This document shows positions 8,962 to 18,169 of a stretch of DNA of 64,000 nt, piece after piece. Numbering within the stretch: position 1 is the stretch's first letter; every line of letters begins with the position of its first letter. The notes beneath the pieces were generated by a model. That model saw only the letters and a list, made by a program, of their open reading frames with translations. It made no database searches and was not told the DNA's origin. The DNA comes from Olsenella massiliensis. Lineage in GTDB: Bacteria; Actinomycetota; Coriobacteriia; Coriobacteriales; Atopobiaceae. The stretch is from assembly GCF_001457795.1 (NCBI RefSeq), contig NZ_LN898210.1, positions 124,001 to 188,000 of the forward strand. The letters are read 5' to 3'. The position numbers and the translations under genes are program-made.

Positions 8962-10305
8962 TCAATCCCTCCGCGACATCAGACAGACCGTCTCCACGTG
9001 AAAGGTCTGGGGAAAGAGGTCGACGGGCGTCACGCGCACGGGCGCAAAGCTGCCGTGCTCCCTGAAGCGGGCGAGGTCGCGCGCGAGCGTCGCCGGGTCG
9101 CAGGACACGTACGCGATCGCGCGCGCGGGCTGCTTGGAGAGCTTCGTCACCACGTCCTCGTCAAGTCCTGCCCGCGGGGGGTCCACGACGATGAGGTCCG
9201 CCTTCGAGTCGGGAAACTCCCGGCCCGCGTCGCCGCCTATGGCCTCGACGTTGTCCAGGCCCGCAAGCTCCAGGTTGCGCCTGAGGTCGCGGACGGCGGG
9301 CCCATAGGACTCCACGGCGTCCACCGCCGCCACGCGCCGGGCCAAAGGCAACGTGAAGGTGCCCGCTCCGCAGTAGAGGTCCATGGCGACGTCGTCCTCG
9401 CTGGGCGAGAGGCCCTCGAGCACCAGCTTCACGAGTGTCTCGGCGCCCTTGGTGTTCACCTGGAAGAACGAGGGCGCGCTCACGCGCAGGGAGGTGTCGC
9501 CGATGCGCTCGCCCCAGGACCCCTTGCCCGCCAGGCGCTCGACCCCCACGACCTTGCGGGCCTTGCGGGGCCCCTTCGTGAGCACCCGCACGATGGAGGT
9601 CAGCCTGGCGGCGTCTTGAAGCACCTTGGCCACCTGGGCGCGGGGGAAGGGCCCCGGCTCGGTCCAGAGCGCGAGCTCGACCTCGTCGGTGCGGCCCGAG
9701 GCGCGTATGCCCAGGCGCTCGACGCCGAGGTCCCGTGACCCCACAAGGTAGCTGAGCGCCCCCGAGACGGACTTGACGAGCGAGGCATGGCGCCTCTCGA
9801 AGAGGGGGCAGGCCTTCACGCGCACGACTTGCCGCCCGCTCACGTCGTGCATGCCGACGGTCGTCCTGCCGCCCTGGCGCGCGACGACCAGCTCCACCTT
9901 GTTGCGATAGCCCCAGGGGTCGCTCGGCGCCACGCAGCTATCCACGAGCCCCTCGGCGGCGTCCGCCGCGAAGCCGCCGATGCGCGTGAGGGCGTCCACG
10001 ACGTTGGCGCGCTTTGCGTCGAGCTGGCGCTCGGGGGACAGACGTCCCCAGGGGCAGCCGCCGCAGACGCCCACGAGCGGGCAGGGGGGCTCGATTCGCG
10101 CGGGGGAGGGGCTGACCACGCGCTGGACCTCGGTGCGCAGGAAGCGGCCGTGATCCTGCGTCACGCGGGCGTCAACGACGTCGCCCGGGACGCCCCCGGC
10201 GACGAACGCGGTGCGGCCGTCCTTGGCGTGGGCGACGGCGTCGGCGCCGTAGGACAGGCGCTCGACGGCGAGGTCGTGCAGCACGAGTGCGTTGTCCTGC
10301 GACAC
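8962..10305 (-). CDS. TrmA/RlmD-type RNA (uracil-5-)-methyltransferase
   Basis: A 447-residue SAM-dependent RNA m5U methyltransferase of the RlmC/RlmD/TrmA family. Cys75, Cys81 and Cys84 (CPLVGVCGGCPW) form the iron-sulfur motif of the RlmD-like branch. The catalytic half shows DLYCGAGTFTLPLA (SAM binding), VVDPPRAGLDE and the nucleophile segment YVSCDPATLARDL. GTG 10305 is preceded by AGAGGAGG. Whether it modifies 23S rRNA U1939, U747 or tRNA cannot be decided from sequence alone. It lies immediately downstream of ppk on the same strand. Confidence 0.92.
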   Translation of the reverse strand: MSQDNALVLHDLAVERLSYGADAVAHAKDGRTAFVAGGVPGDVVDARVTQDHGRFLRTEVQRVVSPSPARIEPPCPLVGVCGGCPWGRLSPERQLDAKRANVVDALTRIGGFAADAAEGLVDSCVAPSDPWGYRNKVELVVARQGGRTTVGMHDVSGRQVVRVKACPLFERRHASLVKSVSGALSYLVGSRDLGVERLGIRASGRTDEVELALWTEPGPFPRAQVAKVLQDAARLTSIVRVLTKGPRKARKVVGVERLAGKGSWGERIGDTSLRVSAPSFFQVNTKGAETLVKLVLEGLSPSEDDVAMDLYCGAGTFTLPLARRVAAVDAVESYGPAVRDLRRNLELAGLDNVEAIGGDAGREFPDSKADLIVVDPPRAGLDEDVVTKLSKQPARAIAYVSCDPATLARDLARFREHGSFAPVRVTPVDLFPQTFHVETVCLMSRRD

Positions 10306-10326
10306 TGGAAGGCCTCCTCTGCGAAG

Positions 10327-12835
10327 TTAGTTCTTGGGAGAGAAGAGCACGCGCAGGCCCTGGGCGATGAGCGCGAGGCCCCGCGAGAGGCGTCCGCCCC
10401 CCCTGCCGGCGTCGCCGTCGCCTGTGCCGGCGGGACGAGGGCTGCGCCGTGGCGCCCTCGTAGGTCGCTATGCCCGGCAGCTCCACGAGCTCGCGAATCT
10501 GAGCGCGTGACATGTCGGGGTAGATGCCGGCCAGGGGCGAGAGGGACTCCGCCCCCACGCCCTGGGCCGCCCGCGAGCGGCGATAGGCGAGGGCGAGCAG
10601 AAGGTCCTGGCTGTCGACGTGCGGAGCGTCGGGCGGCGCGACGACCTTCTCCCAGTCGCCTCCGGAGGTGAGCTGGCGCGACTTGGCGTTGTCCGCCAGC
10701 TGGATGTTCATGTAGGTCATGACGAGCGAACGGCAGGTGGGGTCGAGCACGGGATAGGCGATCTCCACGCGCCGCTCCGTGTTCCTGGTCATCATGTCCG
10801 CGCTCGAGAGGTAGATGGTGTCGGCGTCGACGCCAAAGGCATAGACGCGCGCGTGCTCCAGGAAGCGGCCCACGATCTGACGGACCACCAGGCCGTCCGT
10901 GCGCCCGGGAACGTTGGCCTTGATGCAGCAGATGCCGCGGACGATCATGAGCATGCGCACGCCCGCCTGGCACGCGTCGGCGATCTTGTCGATCACGTCG
11001 CGGTCGGTGAGCGAGTTCATCTTCATGAAGACCTGTGCGCTCTCGCCGCGCAGCGCGCGCTTGATCTCGCGGTCGAGGCCGCGCATGACCAGGGGCTTGA
11101 GGCCTGCGGGAGCGACGCCCAGCTGCTTGTAGCTGCCCAGGAGGTTGCCCAGGGAGAGATTCCTGAAGAAGGTGTTGCCGTCCTCGCCGATGTCCTCGTT
11201 GGCCGTGAGGAGCATGAAGTCGGAGTAGAGTCGGGCCGTCTTCTCGTTGAAGTTGCCCGTGCCCAGGCAGGTGACGCGGCTGATGCCGCTCTTGTCATGA
11301 TAGGTGATCTGGCAGATCTTTGAGTGGCACTTGTAGCCCTCGGAGCCGTAGATGACCGTGCAGCCGGCGTGCTCCAGCCGGTCCGCCCAGGCGATGTTGT
11401 TCTCCTCGTCAAAGCGGGCGCGCAGCTCCATGAGGACCGTGACCTCCTTGCCGCTCTCGACGGCGGAGATGAGGCTCTCGCAGAGGCTCGACTGCCGGGC
11501 GACGCGATACAGCGTCACCTTGATCGATATGCAGTCGTCGTCGCCCGCCGCCTCGCGCAAGAGGCGCAGGAGGGGAGACATGCTCTCGTACGGATAGAAG
11601 AGCAGCACGTCATGGTCGTTGACCTGATCGCGCATGGGCAGGGAGGCGTCGACCATGGGCGACTGCTGGGGCTCGAAGGGATAGTGCAGGAGCTTGGGGC
11701 GCGCATAGCCGGGAATCCTGTCCTCGAGCCCAAAGACGTACGAGAGGTCCAGGGGCACCGTGGTCCTCGTCACCTTCAGGGGCGGCAGCGCGAGCTCGCG
11801 CGTGATGAAGGTGGTGAGCTTCTCGTCCAGCTCGCCCTGAAGCTCCAGGCGCACCGGCTGGAGGCGCTGGCGCTTCTTGAGGACCTTCTTCATGTGCTGA
11901 CGGTAGTCCTCCTCCTCCTCGACGCCCTCGCCGTCGGGATCGACGTCGGCGTTGCGGGTCACTCGAATGGTCGCCCAGGTGACGGGCTGGTAGGCGCCGA
12001 AGCAGCCGGGCAGGCGAGAGATGATCACGTCCTCGAGCAGGGTGTAGCGCCAACAGCGGTCGGTGGAGGGCAGCTCGACGACGCGATCGAGGCTCGACGG
12101 CACCTCGACGATGCCCAGGAGGCCCTTCTCGCCCGCGCCCATGAGGGAGCAGACCACGTAGAGCTGGCTGTTGCGCAGGTTGGGGAAGGGATGGCGGGGG
12201 TTGACGATCATGGGCGAGAGGATGGGCTGGACGTTCTGGTCAAAGTGCTTGGCCACGACTTGGCCGTCGGCGTCCGTGTAGGACGTCGCCCCCACGCGCG
12301 CGAGGCCGTTCTCGGCGAGGCGCGACTCGATGGCGGCAAACGCCTCCTCGCGTCGGCGCACCAGGGGCGGGAGCATGGACAGGACGCTCTCGATCTGCTC
12401 GGCGGGCGTCTCGTTGGACTTGTTGTCGCGGGGCTGGCGCTTGAGCAGGGCGATGTCCGATAGGCCGCCGATGCGGATCATGAACCACTCGTCGAGGTTG
12501 CTGCCAAAGATGGAGACGAACTTGAGCCGCTCGAAGAGGGGCACGGACTCGTCAAACGCCTCGTCCAGCACCCGGTCGTCAAACTTGAGCCAGCTCACCT
12601 CCCGGTTCTGCGTGTACGAGAAGTCGTATGCGCCGTCCGCGTCCTTGGCGTCGTCGCCCGCGTCGGGCGCCTTGCCAGGGGCCCCGTCACCCGCGTCAAG
12701 GCCCTGGGGGGCGACCTCCTCCGCCGTCGCGGTCGTGTCGGAAGGCGTCGCGCCGCCATCCGTCTCGCCGCCGCGCCCGGCGTCGTTGGCGGTCGTGTCC
12801 TCGACGCCCTTCCTGCCGTCCTTCTTCTTTGCCAT
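10327..12835 (-). CDS. ppk1: Polyphosphate kinase 1 (probable homopolymer frameshift near the 3' end)
   Basis: Reversible polyphosphate synthesis from ATP. After an acidic, low-complexity N-terminal extension of about 70 residues come the PPK1 signatures NREVSWLKFDDRVLDEA, YKCHSKICQITYHD (region of the phosphorylated His) and SSADMMTRNTERRVE. In the frame as given the ORF runs on to 10172, overlapping the methyltransferase gene by 134 bases with an Arg/Pro-rich nonsense tail. Removing one base from the seven-C run at 10397-10403 restores an ending GLRVLFSPKN and a stop at 10327, 21 bases before the next gene. I therefore place the end at 10327, giving about 835 residues. The indel is probably a sequence error. 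Confidence 0.9.
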
Positions 12836-13280
12836 GCGCGTCCCCTCGCGTCGATGATGACCTCTAGGCTAAATAGTAGCAGCCCGCGGCGCGCCCCGCG
12901 TGTAAGCAATTGGCACAGATAGAGATTAACTAATAGAAATTTAAAAAAATAGGATAATACGATATTGTTTGACGTTGATGACACAAAAGCCGTCCGTGGG
13001 TCTCATACACGGAAGCATTCAGGTCACCACTGTCTAAACCTACAATAACACCAGGTAGATTGAATAGTATACCTGTTGCATCGTGACCATACGACCGCTT
13101 ATAGGACGATTCGCACCGTTCCCCTAGAAGTGGGACGTCCAGTTGTAGAGACTAAAACTATTGGATATATTTACGATGTAGTCAGTTATGGCCCTGCGGT
13201 TTGCCAGCGTGTGACAGGCCCGGCCGCGGGAGCCAACCGCCATCGCGTCGCCACGGCGGCGCAGTCGAGTAGGAGGAAGC
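12836..13280. promoter_or_regulatory. AT-rich leader between ppk1 and arcA with a putative arcA promoter
   Basis: This 445-base gene-free stretch serves two divergent genes and is much richer in A+T than the surrounding coding DNA. A reasonable plus-strand promoter is TTGTAG (13143-13148), a 17-base spacer and TATATT (13166-13171), leaving a leader of about 100 bases before arcA. AGTAGGAGG at 13267-13275 is the arcA ribosome site. Half-site-like TGAAT (13060s) and ATTCA (13014) occur but are too far apart for one Arg box. No small gene is convincing. Confidence 0.45.
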
Positions 13281-14531
13281 ATGGCTAACGGTCTGTATGT
13301 CCACAGCGAGATCGGACCCCTTCAGAAGGTCCTTCTCCATCGTCCCGGCGAGGAGCTCTTGAACCTCCCCCCCGACGAGCTTGGTCGCCTGCTCTTTGAC
13401 GATGTGCCGTTCCTCGAGGTCGCCCAGCAGGAGCACGACAAGTTCGCCGAGATCCTTCGCGGCGAGGGCGTCGAGGTCCTGTATCTCGAGAAGCTCGTCG
13501 CCGAGGCCCTTGACGCCGCAGGCAGCCGCGAGGAGTTCACCAACCAGTGGCTCGACGAGTCCGGCCTGCGCGGCAGGCACACCCGTGCCGTCGTGAAGGA
13601 GTTCATGGACTCGATCACGGACACCCAGACCTTCGTCGAGAAGTGCATCGCCGGCATCCGCAAGAACGAGATCGACCTGCCCACGCACTCCTCGAACCTC
13701 CTCGCCGACCTCGTGGGCTACGACCAGGACAGCGAGTCCGACCTGCTCATCGACCCCATGCCCAACGCCTACTTCACGCGTGACCCCTTCGCGATCGTGG
13801 GCAAGGGCGTCAACCTCAACCACATGTTCTCCGTCACGCGCAACCGCGAGACGCTCTTTGGCAAGTACATCTTCCGCGATCACCCCGAGTACAACGACGC
13901 TCCCCTCTGGTACCGTCGTGACTCCGCCTACCACACCGAGGGTGGCGACGTCCTCAACATCAACGCCACCACGCTCGCCATCGGCATCTCGCAGCGTACG
14001 CAGGCCGCGGCCATCGACGCGCTCGCCCAGCACATGTTCTGGGAGAAGGGCGACGAGTGCGAGATCGAGAACATCTACGCCTTCAACATCCCGGTCTCCC
14101 GCGCCTTCATGCACCTCGACACCGTCTTCACCCAGATCGACGTGGACAAGTTCACCATCCATCCGGGCATCATGGGCACGCTGCAGGTCTTCAAGCTCAC
14201 CAAGGGCGCGACCGAGGGCGAGATCAAGATCGAGGAGATGAACGACACCCTCGAGCACGTCCTCGCCAAGGCCATGGGCATCGACTCCGTCCAGCTCATC
14301 AAGTGCGGCGGCGGCGACCCCGTCGCGGCCGCCCGCGAGCAGTGGAACGACGGCTCCAACACCCTCGCCGTCGCCCCGGGCAAGATTTGCGTGTACCAGC
14401 GCAACACCGTCACCAACGACGTCCTGTACAAGGAGGGCCTGGACCTTCTCGTCATGCCCTCCGCCGAGCTCTCCCGCGGTCGTGGCGGCCCCCGCTGCAT
14501 GAGCATGCCCTTCGCTCGTGAGGACATCTAA
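13281..14531 (+). CDS. arcA: Arginine deiminase
   Basis: Hydrolyses arginine to citrulline and ammonia, first step of the arginine deiminase pathway that yields ATP and alkalinises the cytoplasm. The 416-residue length is typical. Recognisable segments are [14 protein letters not shown] at the N-terminus, [17 protein letters not shown] in the middle, the HTEGGDVL motif, and the C-terminal [13 protein letters not shown] carrying the catalytic Cys near residue 405. ATG 13281 follows a strong AGGAGG. It is the first gene of an arcA-argF-transporter cluster; carbamate kinase (arcC), needed for ATP recovery, is not in this window. Confidence 0.97.
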   Translation: MANGLYVHSEIGPLQKVLLHRPGEELLNLPPDELGRLLFDDVPFLEVAQQEHDKFAEILRGEGVEVLYLEKLVAEALDAAGSREEFTNQWLDESGLRGRHTRAVVKEFMDSITDTQTFVEKCIAGIRKNEIDLPTHSSNLLADLVGYDQDSESDLLIDPMPNAYFTRDPFAIVGKGVNLNHMFSVTRNRETLFGKYIFRDHPEYNDAPLWYRRDSAYHTEGGDVLNINATTLAIGISQRTQAAAIDALAQHMFWEKGDECEIENIYAFNIPVSRAFMHLDTVFTQIDVDKFTIHPGIMGTLQVFKLTKGATEGEIKIEEMNDTLEHVLAKAMGIDSVQLIKCGGGDPVAAAREQWNDGSNTLAVAPGKICVYQRNTVTNDVLYKEGLDLLVMPSAELSRGRGGPRCMSMPFAREDI

Positions 14532-14555
14532 GCGTCACAGCGCGTGATGATCTAT

Positions 14556-14580
14556 CCAGGGGCGGCTCTGCTGCCCCTGG
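14556..14580 (+). terminator. Intercistronic hairpin between arcA and argF/arcB
   Basis: CCAGGGGC and GCCCCTGG form a perfect 8-bp stem with a 9-base loop and no T tract. It could stabilise the arcA 3' end or give partial termination, lowering expression of the downstream gene. Confidence 0.4.
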
Positions 14581-14632
14581 CGCACGTACAGATAGGCTGC
14601 CGTACGACGGCATGACGAAAGGATCTGCATCA

Positions 14633-15628
14633 ATGGGCGTAAACCTGCGCGGACGTCACTTCCTCAAGCTTCTTGACTTCACCACCGAGGAGATCGAGTA
14701 TCTCCTTGACCTCTCCGCCGACCTCAAGCGCATGAAGAGGGCCGGCATCCCTCACCGCTACCTCGAGGGCAAGAACGTCGCCATCATCTTCGAGAAGACC
14801 TCCACGCGCACGCGCTGCTCGTTTGAGGTCGGCGCCTACGACCTGGGCATGGGCGTGACCTACCTTGACCCCACCGGCTCGCAGATGGGCCACAAGGAGT
14901 CCATCGCCGACACCGCCCGCGTCCTCGGCCGCATGTATGACGGCATCGAGTACCGCGGCTTCGAGCAGGAGAAGGTCGAGGAGCTGGCCCACTACGCCGG
15001 CGTGCCCGTGTGGAACGGCCTCACCAACGAGTTCCACCCCACGCAGATGCTCGCTGACATCCTGACCTTCAAGGAGAACTTCAACAACGACATCAAGGGT
15101 CGCACCCTGGTCTTCATGGGCGACTCCGCCAACAACGTGGCCAACTCCCTCATGGTCGTCTGCGCCAAGCTCGGCGTGAACTTCGTCGCCTGCGCCCCGG
15201 AGGGCTACTTCCCCGCCGACGAGCTCGTCGCCACCTGCCGCGAGATCGCCGAGAGGAACGGCTCCACCATCAAGCTGACCTCTGACGTCAAGGAGGGCGT
15301 GACGGGCGCCGACTGCATCTACACCGACATCTGGGTCTCCATGGGCATGCCCGACGAGTTCTACAAGGAGCGCATCCCCCTCATGGAGCCCTATCGCGTC
15401 ACCTCCGAGGTCATGGCCCAGGCCAACCCCGGCTGCATCTTCCTGCACTGCCTGCCCTCCTTCCATGACACCAACACCACGAAGGGTGCCGAGGTGGCCG
15501 AGAAGTTCGGCATCACCGAGATGGAGGTCACCAACGAGGTCTTCGAGTCGCCTGCCTCCAAGGTCTTCGACGAGGCCGAGAACCGCATGCACACGATCAA
15601 GGCGGTCATGTACGCGACCCTGAAGTAG
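14633..15628 (+). CDS. arcB: Ornithine carbamoyltransferase (catabolic type by context)
   Basis: Interconverts citrulline plus phosphate with ornithine plus carbamoyl phosphate. The 331-residue protein carries the carbamoyl-phosphate motif [28 protein letters not shown], and the ornithine-binding HCLPSFHD near residue 270. ATG 14633 with AAAGGA upstream is preferred over the in-frame ATG at 14612. Its position directly after arcA and ahead of a YfcC-type transporter points to the catabolic direction, but sequence alone does not separate arcB from anabolic argF. Confidence 0.95.
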   Translation: MGVNLRGRHFLKLLDFTTEEIEYLLDLSADLKRMKRAGIPHRYLEGKNVAIIFEKTSTRTRCSFEVGAYDLGMGVTYLDPTGSQMGHKESIADTARVLGRMYDGIEYRGFEQEKVEELAHYAGVPVWNGLTNEFHPTQMLADILTFKENFNNDIKGRTLVFMGDSANNVANSLMVVCAKLGVNFVACAPEGYFPADELVATCREIAERNGSTIKLTSDVKEGVTGADCIYTDIWVSMGMPDEFYKERIPLMEPYRVTSEVMAQANPGCIFLHCLPSFHDTNTTKGAEVAEKFGITEMEVTNEVFESPASKVFDEAENRMHTIKAVMYATLK

Positions 15629-15655
15629 CATCCCTCGCAAGCGTTCTGGCAATCC

Positions 15656-15688
15656 GGGCCCCCCGCGCCGTGCCACGGGGGGCCCTTT
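15656..15688 (+). terminator. Intrinsic terminator after arcB
   Basis: GGGCCCCCCG and CGGGGGGCCC form a 10-bp GC stem followed by TTT. It ends the arcA-arcB transcript and separates it from the transporter gene. Confidence 0.75.
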
Positions 15689-16313
15689 GCCCACAGGGGC
15701 AAAATGTGGCCAGCCGCCTTGGATCGACAGCCCTCGCGCGAGGATTTTACATGGAGAGGGTATGTAGCAAAGCGCAAAGGGGCCATCCGTAAGGATGTCC
15801 AATACATATGCATAAATAGCGTATGAAACTCACTAGAAATTTCCCTTCGTGACAGTGCGGCGGCGAGGGGCAGAGAACCTCGCACACGCAGGGGGACGTC
15901 CCTGTCAATGACGTCGCGCCACGCTGGCTCACGGTGCGGCCTGAGCGGTCGGGCGACCCCGCAAGGCGCGTTGTGCCCTGCCCGCCAGGGTCGCGCCGCT
16001 CATCGCCCGTCACAAGGCGGGCGAATGCCCTTCGGGGGATGTTCTCGCTTGCCACGGGACTCTCCAGGCCTTTCTGTCTCACGGCGTACGAATGAGCGCC
16101 GCGCCCTTGCCGGGCGCGGCGAGGCGGCCCGTCCGCCCTCGCCGCCCGTCTCACCTTGCTGTCGAGCGCGCTTGCGGAGTATGATGTCCACGGCTCGTCC
16201 CTCCGTCTTTCGGCGTGCGTCCACAGCTGCGCCCACGGTTACGTCCCTTGGGGGTTCCGTTCGCCGGTATATTGGATAACGCTCACGGAGTAATCATTCC
16301 CTCGATTGCTTGC
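15689..16313. other. Gene-free intergenic stretch
   Basis: More than 600 bases between the arcB terminator and the transporter leader. Open frames on both strands here have Arg/Pro-rich compositions, no ribosome sites and no recognisable domain, so I do not call them. I could not match the region to tmRNA, RNase P RNA, SRP RNA or a known riboswitch. It could hold a small RNA or decayed sequence. Confidence 0.4.
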
Positions 16314-16425
16314 TTAGGTACATTTAAGGAGAGGATGAGTTTTTTGTTTGTAGGTATTATTCGTTCGTAGGTAGTTGTGGCCATAAGGCCAAACGGGCGC
16401 GCAAGCGCCAGGAAGGAGTTGCGCC
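16314..16425 (+). promoter_or_regulatory. Leader of the YfcC-type transporter with two tandem hairpins
   Basis: An AT-rich stretch with T6 and TATTAT elements is followed by two compact stem-loops, TGGCC-ATAA-GGCCA (16378-16391) and GGCGC-GCAA-GCGCC (16396-16409, a GNRA tetraloop). GGAAGGAG follows at 16411-16418 and then ATG 16426. The second hairpin ends only two bases before the ribosome site, so it could stabilise the message or affect translation. Confidence 0.4.
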
Positions 16426-18021
16426 ATGACAGAAGAAGCGCAGCCAAAGAAGAAGAGGGGAATGATCAGCTCCTTCTCCATCATCTTCATTCTTCTCGCC
16501 ATCGTCGCCGTCATCACGATCTGCCTCAACGGCCAGACGTACATGCTCGACGGGGTGGAGAAGACCGTCACGGGCGCCACGCTCGGTGACTTCCTCATGG
16601 CACCTGCCAGGGGGTTCGTCGATGCCGTTGACGTCTGCCTCTTCGTTATCGTGCTCGGCGGCTTCCTGGGCATCGTCAACAAGACGAACGCCCTCAACAC
16701 CGGCATCAAGGCCCTCGTCAAGAAGATGGGCGGCAACGAGCTCGTGCTGATTCCCATCCTCATGATCCTGTTCGCGGTCCTGGGCTCCACCTACGGCTTC
16801 TGCGAGGAGACCGTGGGCTTCTACGCCCTGCTCGCCGCCACGATGATGGCGGCCGGCTACGATGCCCTCACCGGCGCGATGATGATTCTGCTCGGCGCCG
16901 GCGTCGGCTGCCTGGGCTCCACGGTCAACCCCTTCGCGACCGGCATCGCCTCCTCCGCCCTCACCTCGCTGGGCATCGAGGTCAACCAGGCCGTCATCAT
17001 CGGCCTCGGCATCGTCCTGCTCATCGCGACCTATCTCGTCGCCGTGTTCTTCACCATCCAGTACGCCAAGCGCGTCAAGGCCGACCCCTCCCGCACGCTC
17101 ATGAGCGCCGGCGAGCTCGAGGCCGCCAACGCCGAGTACGGCATCAAGCATGAGGAGGGCTCGGACGTGGCCCTCACCGGTCGCCAGAAGGGCGTCCTCG
17201 TCATCTTCGCCCTCGCGTTCCTCGTCATGATCATCGGCTTCGTGCCCTGGGAGGACCTCGGCGTCAACGCCTTCGTCTCCGATGCCGCCTCGCACGAGGA
17301 GACCATCGAGGTCACCGCTGCGGACATCATCGACCAGTATGACGGCGACAGCCTCGGCGCCCTCGAGCTTCCCGAGACCACGGCCGGCACGCTCACGTCC
17401 GACGTCACCGACAACGCCGGCTGGTCCTCGTTCCTGACGGGCACCCCGCTCGGCCAGTGGTACTTCGCCGAGTCCACCACCTGGTTCCTCCTCCTCGCCA
17501 TCATCATCGGCATCGTGGGAGGCCTCTCCGAGAAGGAGATCGTTGACGAGTTCATGGCCGGCTCGGGCGACATGATGTCCGTCGTCCTCATCATCGCCGT
17601 CTCCCGTGGCGTCTCCGTCCTCATGAGCAGCACGGGCCTCTCCAACTTCTTCCTCACCTGGGCCGCGGGCGCCCTGGCCGGAACCTCGGGAGTCCTGTTC
17701 ACCATCGGCTCCTACGTGCTCTACTTCTTCCTGTCCTTCCTCATCCCCTCGACGTCCGGCATGGCGACCGTCTCCATGCCCATCATGGGACCCCTTGCCC
17801 AGGAGCTTGGCTTTAACCCCGCCGTCATGGTCATGATCTTCTCGGCCGCCTCCGGCGCCGTCAACCTGATCACGCCCACGAGCGGCGCCATCATGGGCGG
17901 TCTCGCCCTGGCCCGCGTCGAGTACGGCACCTGGGTCAAGTTTGCGGCCAAGATCGTCGGCTGCGTGGCCGTCGTCTCCATGGTGATCCTCGCCATCGCC
18001 ATGATGGCCATCCCCGCCTAA
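16426..18021 (+). CDS. YfcC family basic amino acid / C4-dicarboxylate-type transporter (putative arginine-ornithine exchanger)
   Basis: A 531-residue polytopic membrane protein of the YfcC/DcuC-like ion-transporter superfamily. It has a Lys-rich cytosolic N-terminus, a first membrane helix at about residues 16-36, and roughly a dozen hydrophobic segments. Conserved-looking stretches are GSTYGFCEETVGFYALL and GAGVGCLGSTVNPFATG. C-terminal STSGMATVSMPIMGPLA and ITPTSGAIMGGL resemble the paired re-entrant loops of the superfamily. Coming directly after arcA and arcB, it most likely exchanges arginine for ornithine, as YfcC-type ArcD proteins do; that role is inference. Confidence 0.85.
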   Translation: MTEEAQPKKKRGMISSFSIIFILLAIVAVITICLNGQTYMLDGVEKTVTGATLGDFLMAPARGFVDAVDVCLFVIVLGGFLGIVNKTNALNTGIKALVKKMGGNELVLIPILMILFAVLGSTYGFCEETVGFYALLAATMMAAGYDALTGAMMILLGAGVGCLGSTVNPFATGIASSALTSLGIEVNQAVIIGLGIVLLIATYLVAVFFTIQYAKRVKADPSRTLMSAGELEAANAEYGIKHEEGSDVALTGRQKGVLVIFALAFLVMIIGFVPWEDLGVNAFVSDAASHEETIEVTAADIIDQYDGDSLGALELPETTAGTLTSDVTDNAGWSSFLTGTPLGQWYFAESTTWFLLLAIIIGIVGGLSEKEIVDEFMAGSGDMMSVVLIIAVSRGVSVLMSSTGLSNFFLTWAAGALAGTSGVLFTIGSYVLYFFLSFLIPSTSGMATVSMPIMGPLAQELGFNPAVMVMIFSAASGAVNLITPTSGAIMGGLALARVEYGTWVKFAAKIVGCVAVVSMVILAIAMMAIPA

Positions 18022-18051
18022 GGCGTAGGCCCTCATAGCACGCAAAGGGGA

Positions 18052-18076
18052 GGGCGCCCATGTGGGCGCCCTTCTT
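18052..18076 (+). terminator. Intrinsic terminator after the YfcC-type transporter
   Basis: GGGCGCCCA and TGGGCGCCC form a 9-bp stem with a very short loop, followed by TTCTTT. Confidence 0.7.
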
Positions 18077-18169
18077 TCGCATGTTCGCATGTTCGCATCT
18101 GACGCTCGTCTGACGCTCGTCCGTCTCGCCCGCCGCCGGCGCTTGCGCCTCGCCGTCAGGGCGGCGGCG

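Noticed and set aside
10172-10326. Extended C-terminus of polyphosphate kinase as read in the given frame
   Set aside because: It overlaps the next gene's start by 134 bases and reads as an Arg/Pro-rich mirror frame, while a one-base change gives a normal ending.
12990-13080. ArgR operator upstream of arcA
   Set aside because: TGAAT-like and ATTCA-like half-sites occur but about 45 bases apart; no proper 18-base Arg box is seen.
15747-16154. 135-codon minus-strand open frame in the arcB-transporter gap
   Set aside because: Arg/Pro/Ser-rich composition, no ribosome site and no domain; treated as chance.
16357-18090. Long open frame antisense to the YfcC-type transporter
   Set aside because: Asp/Gly/His-rich mirror of a membrane-protein gene; no homology features.
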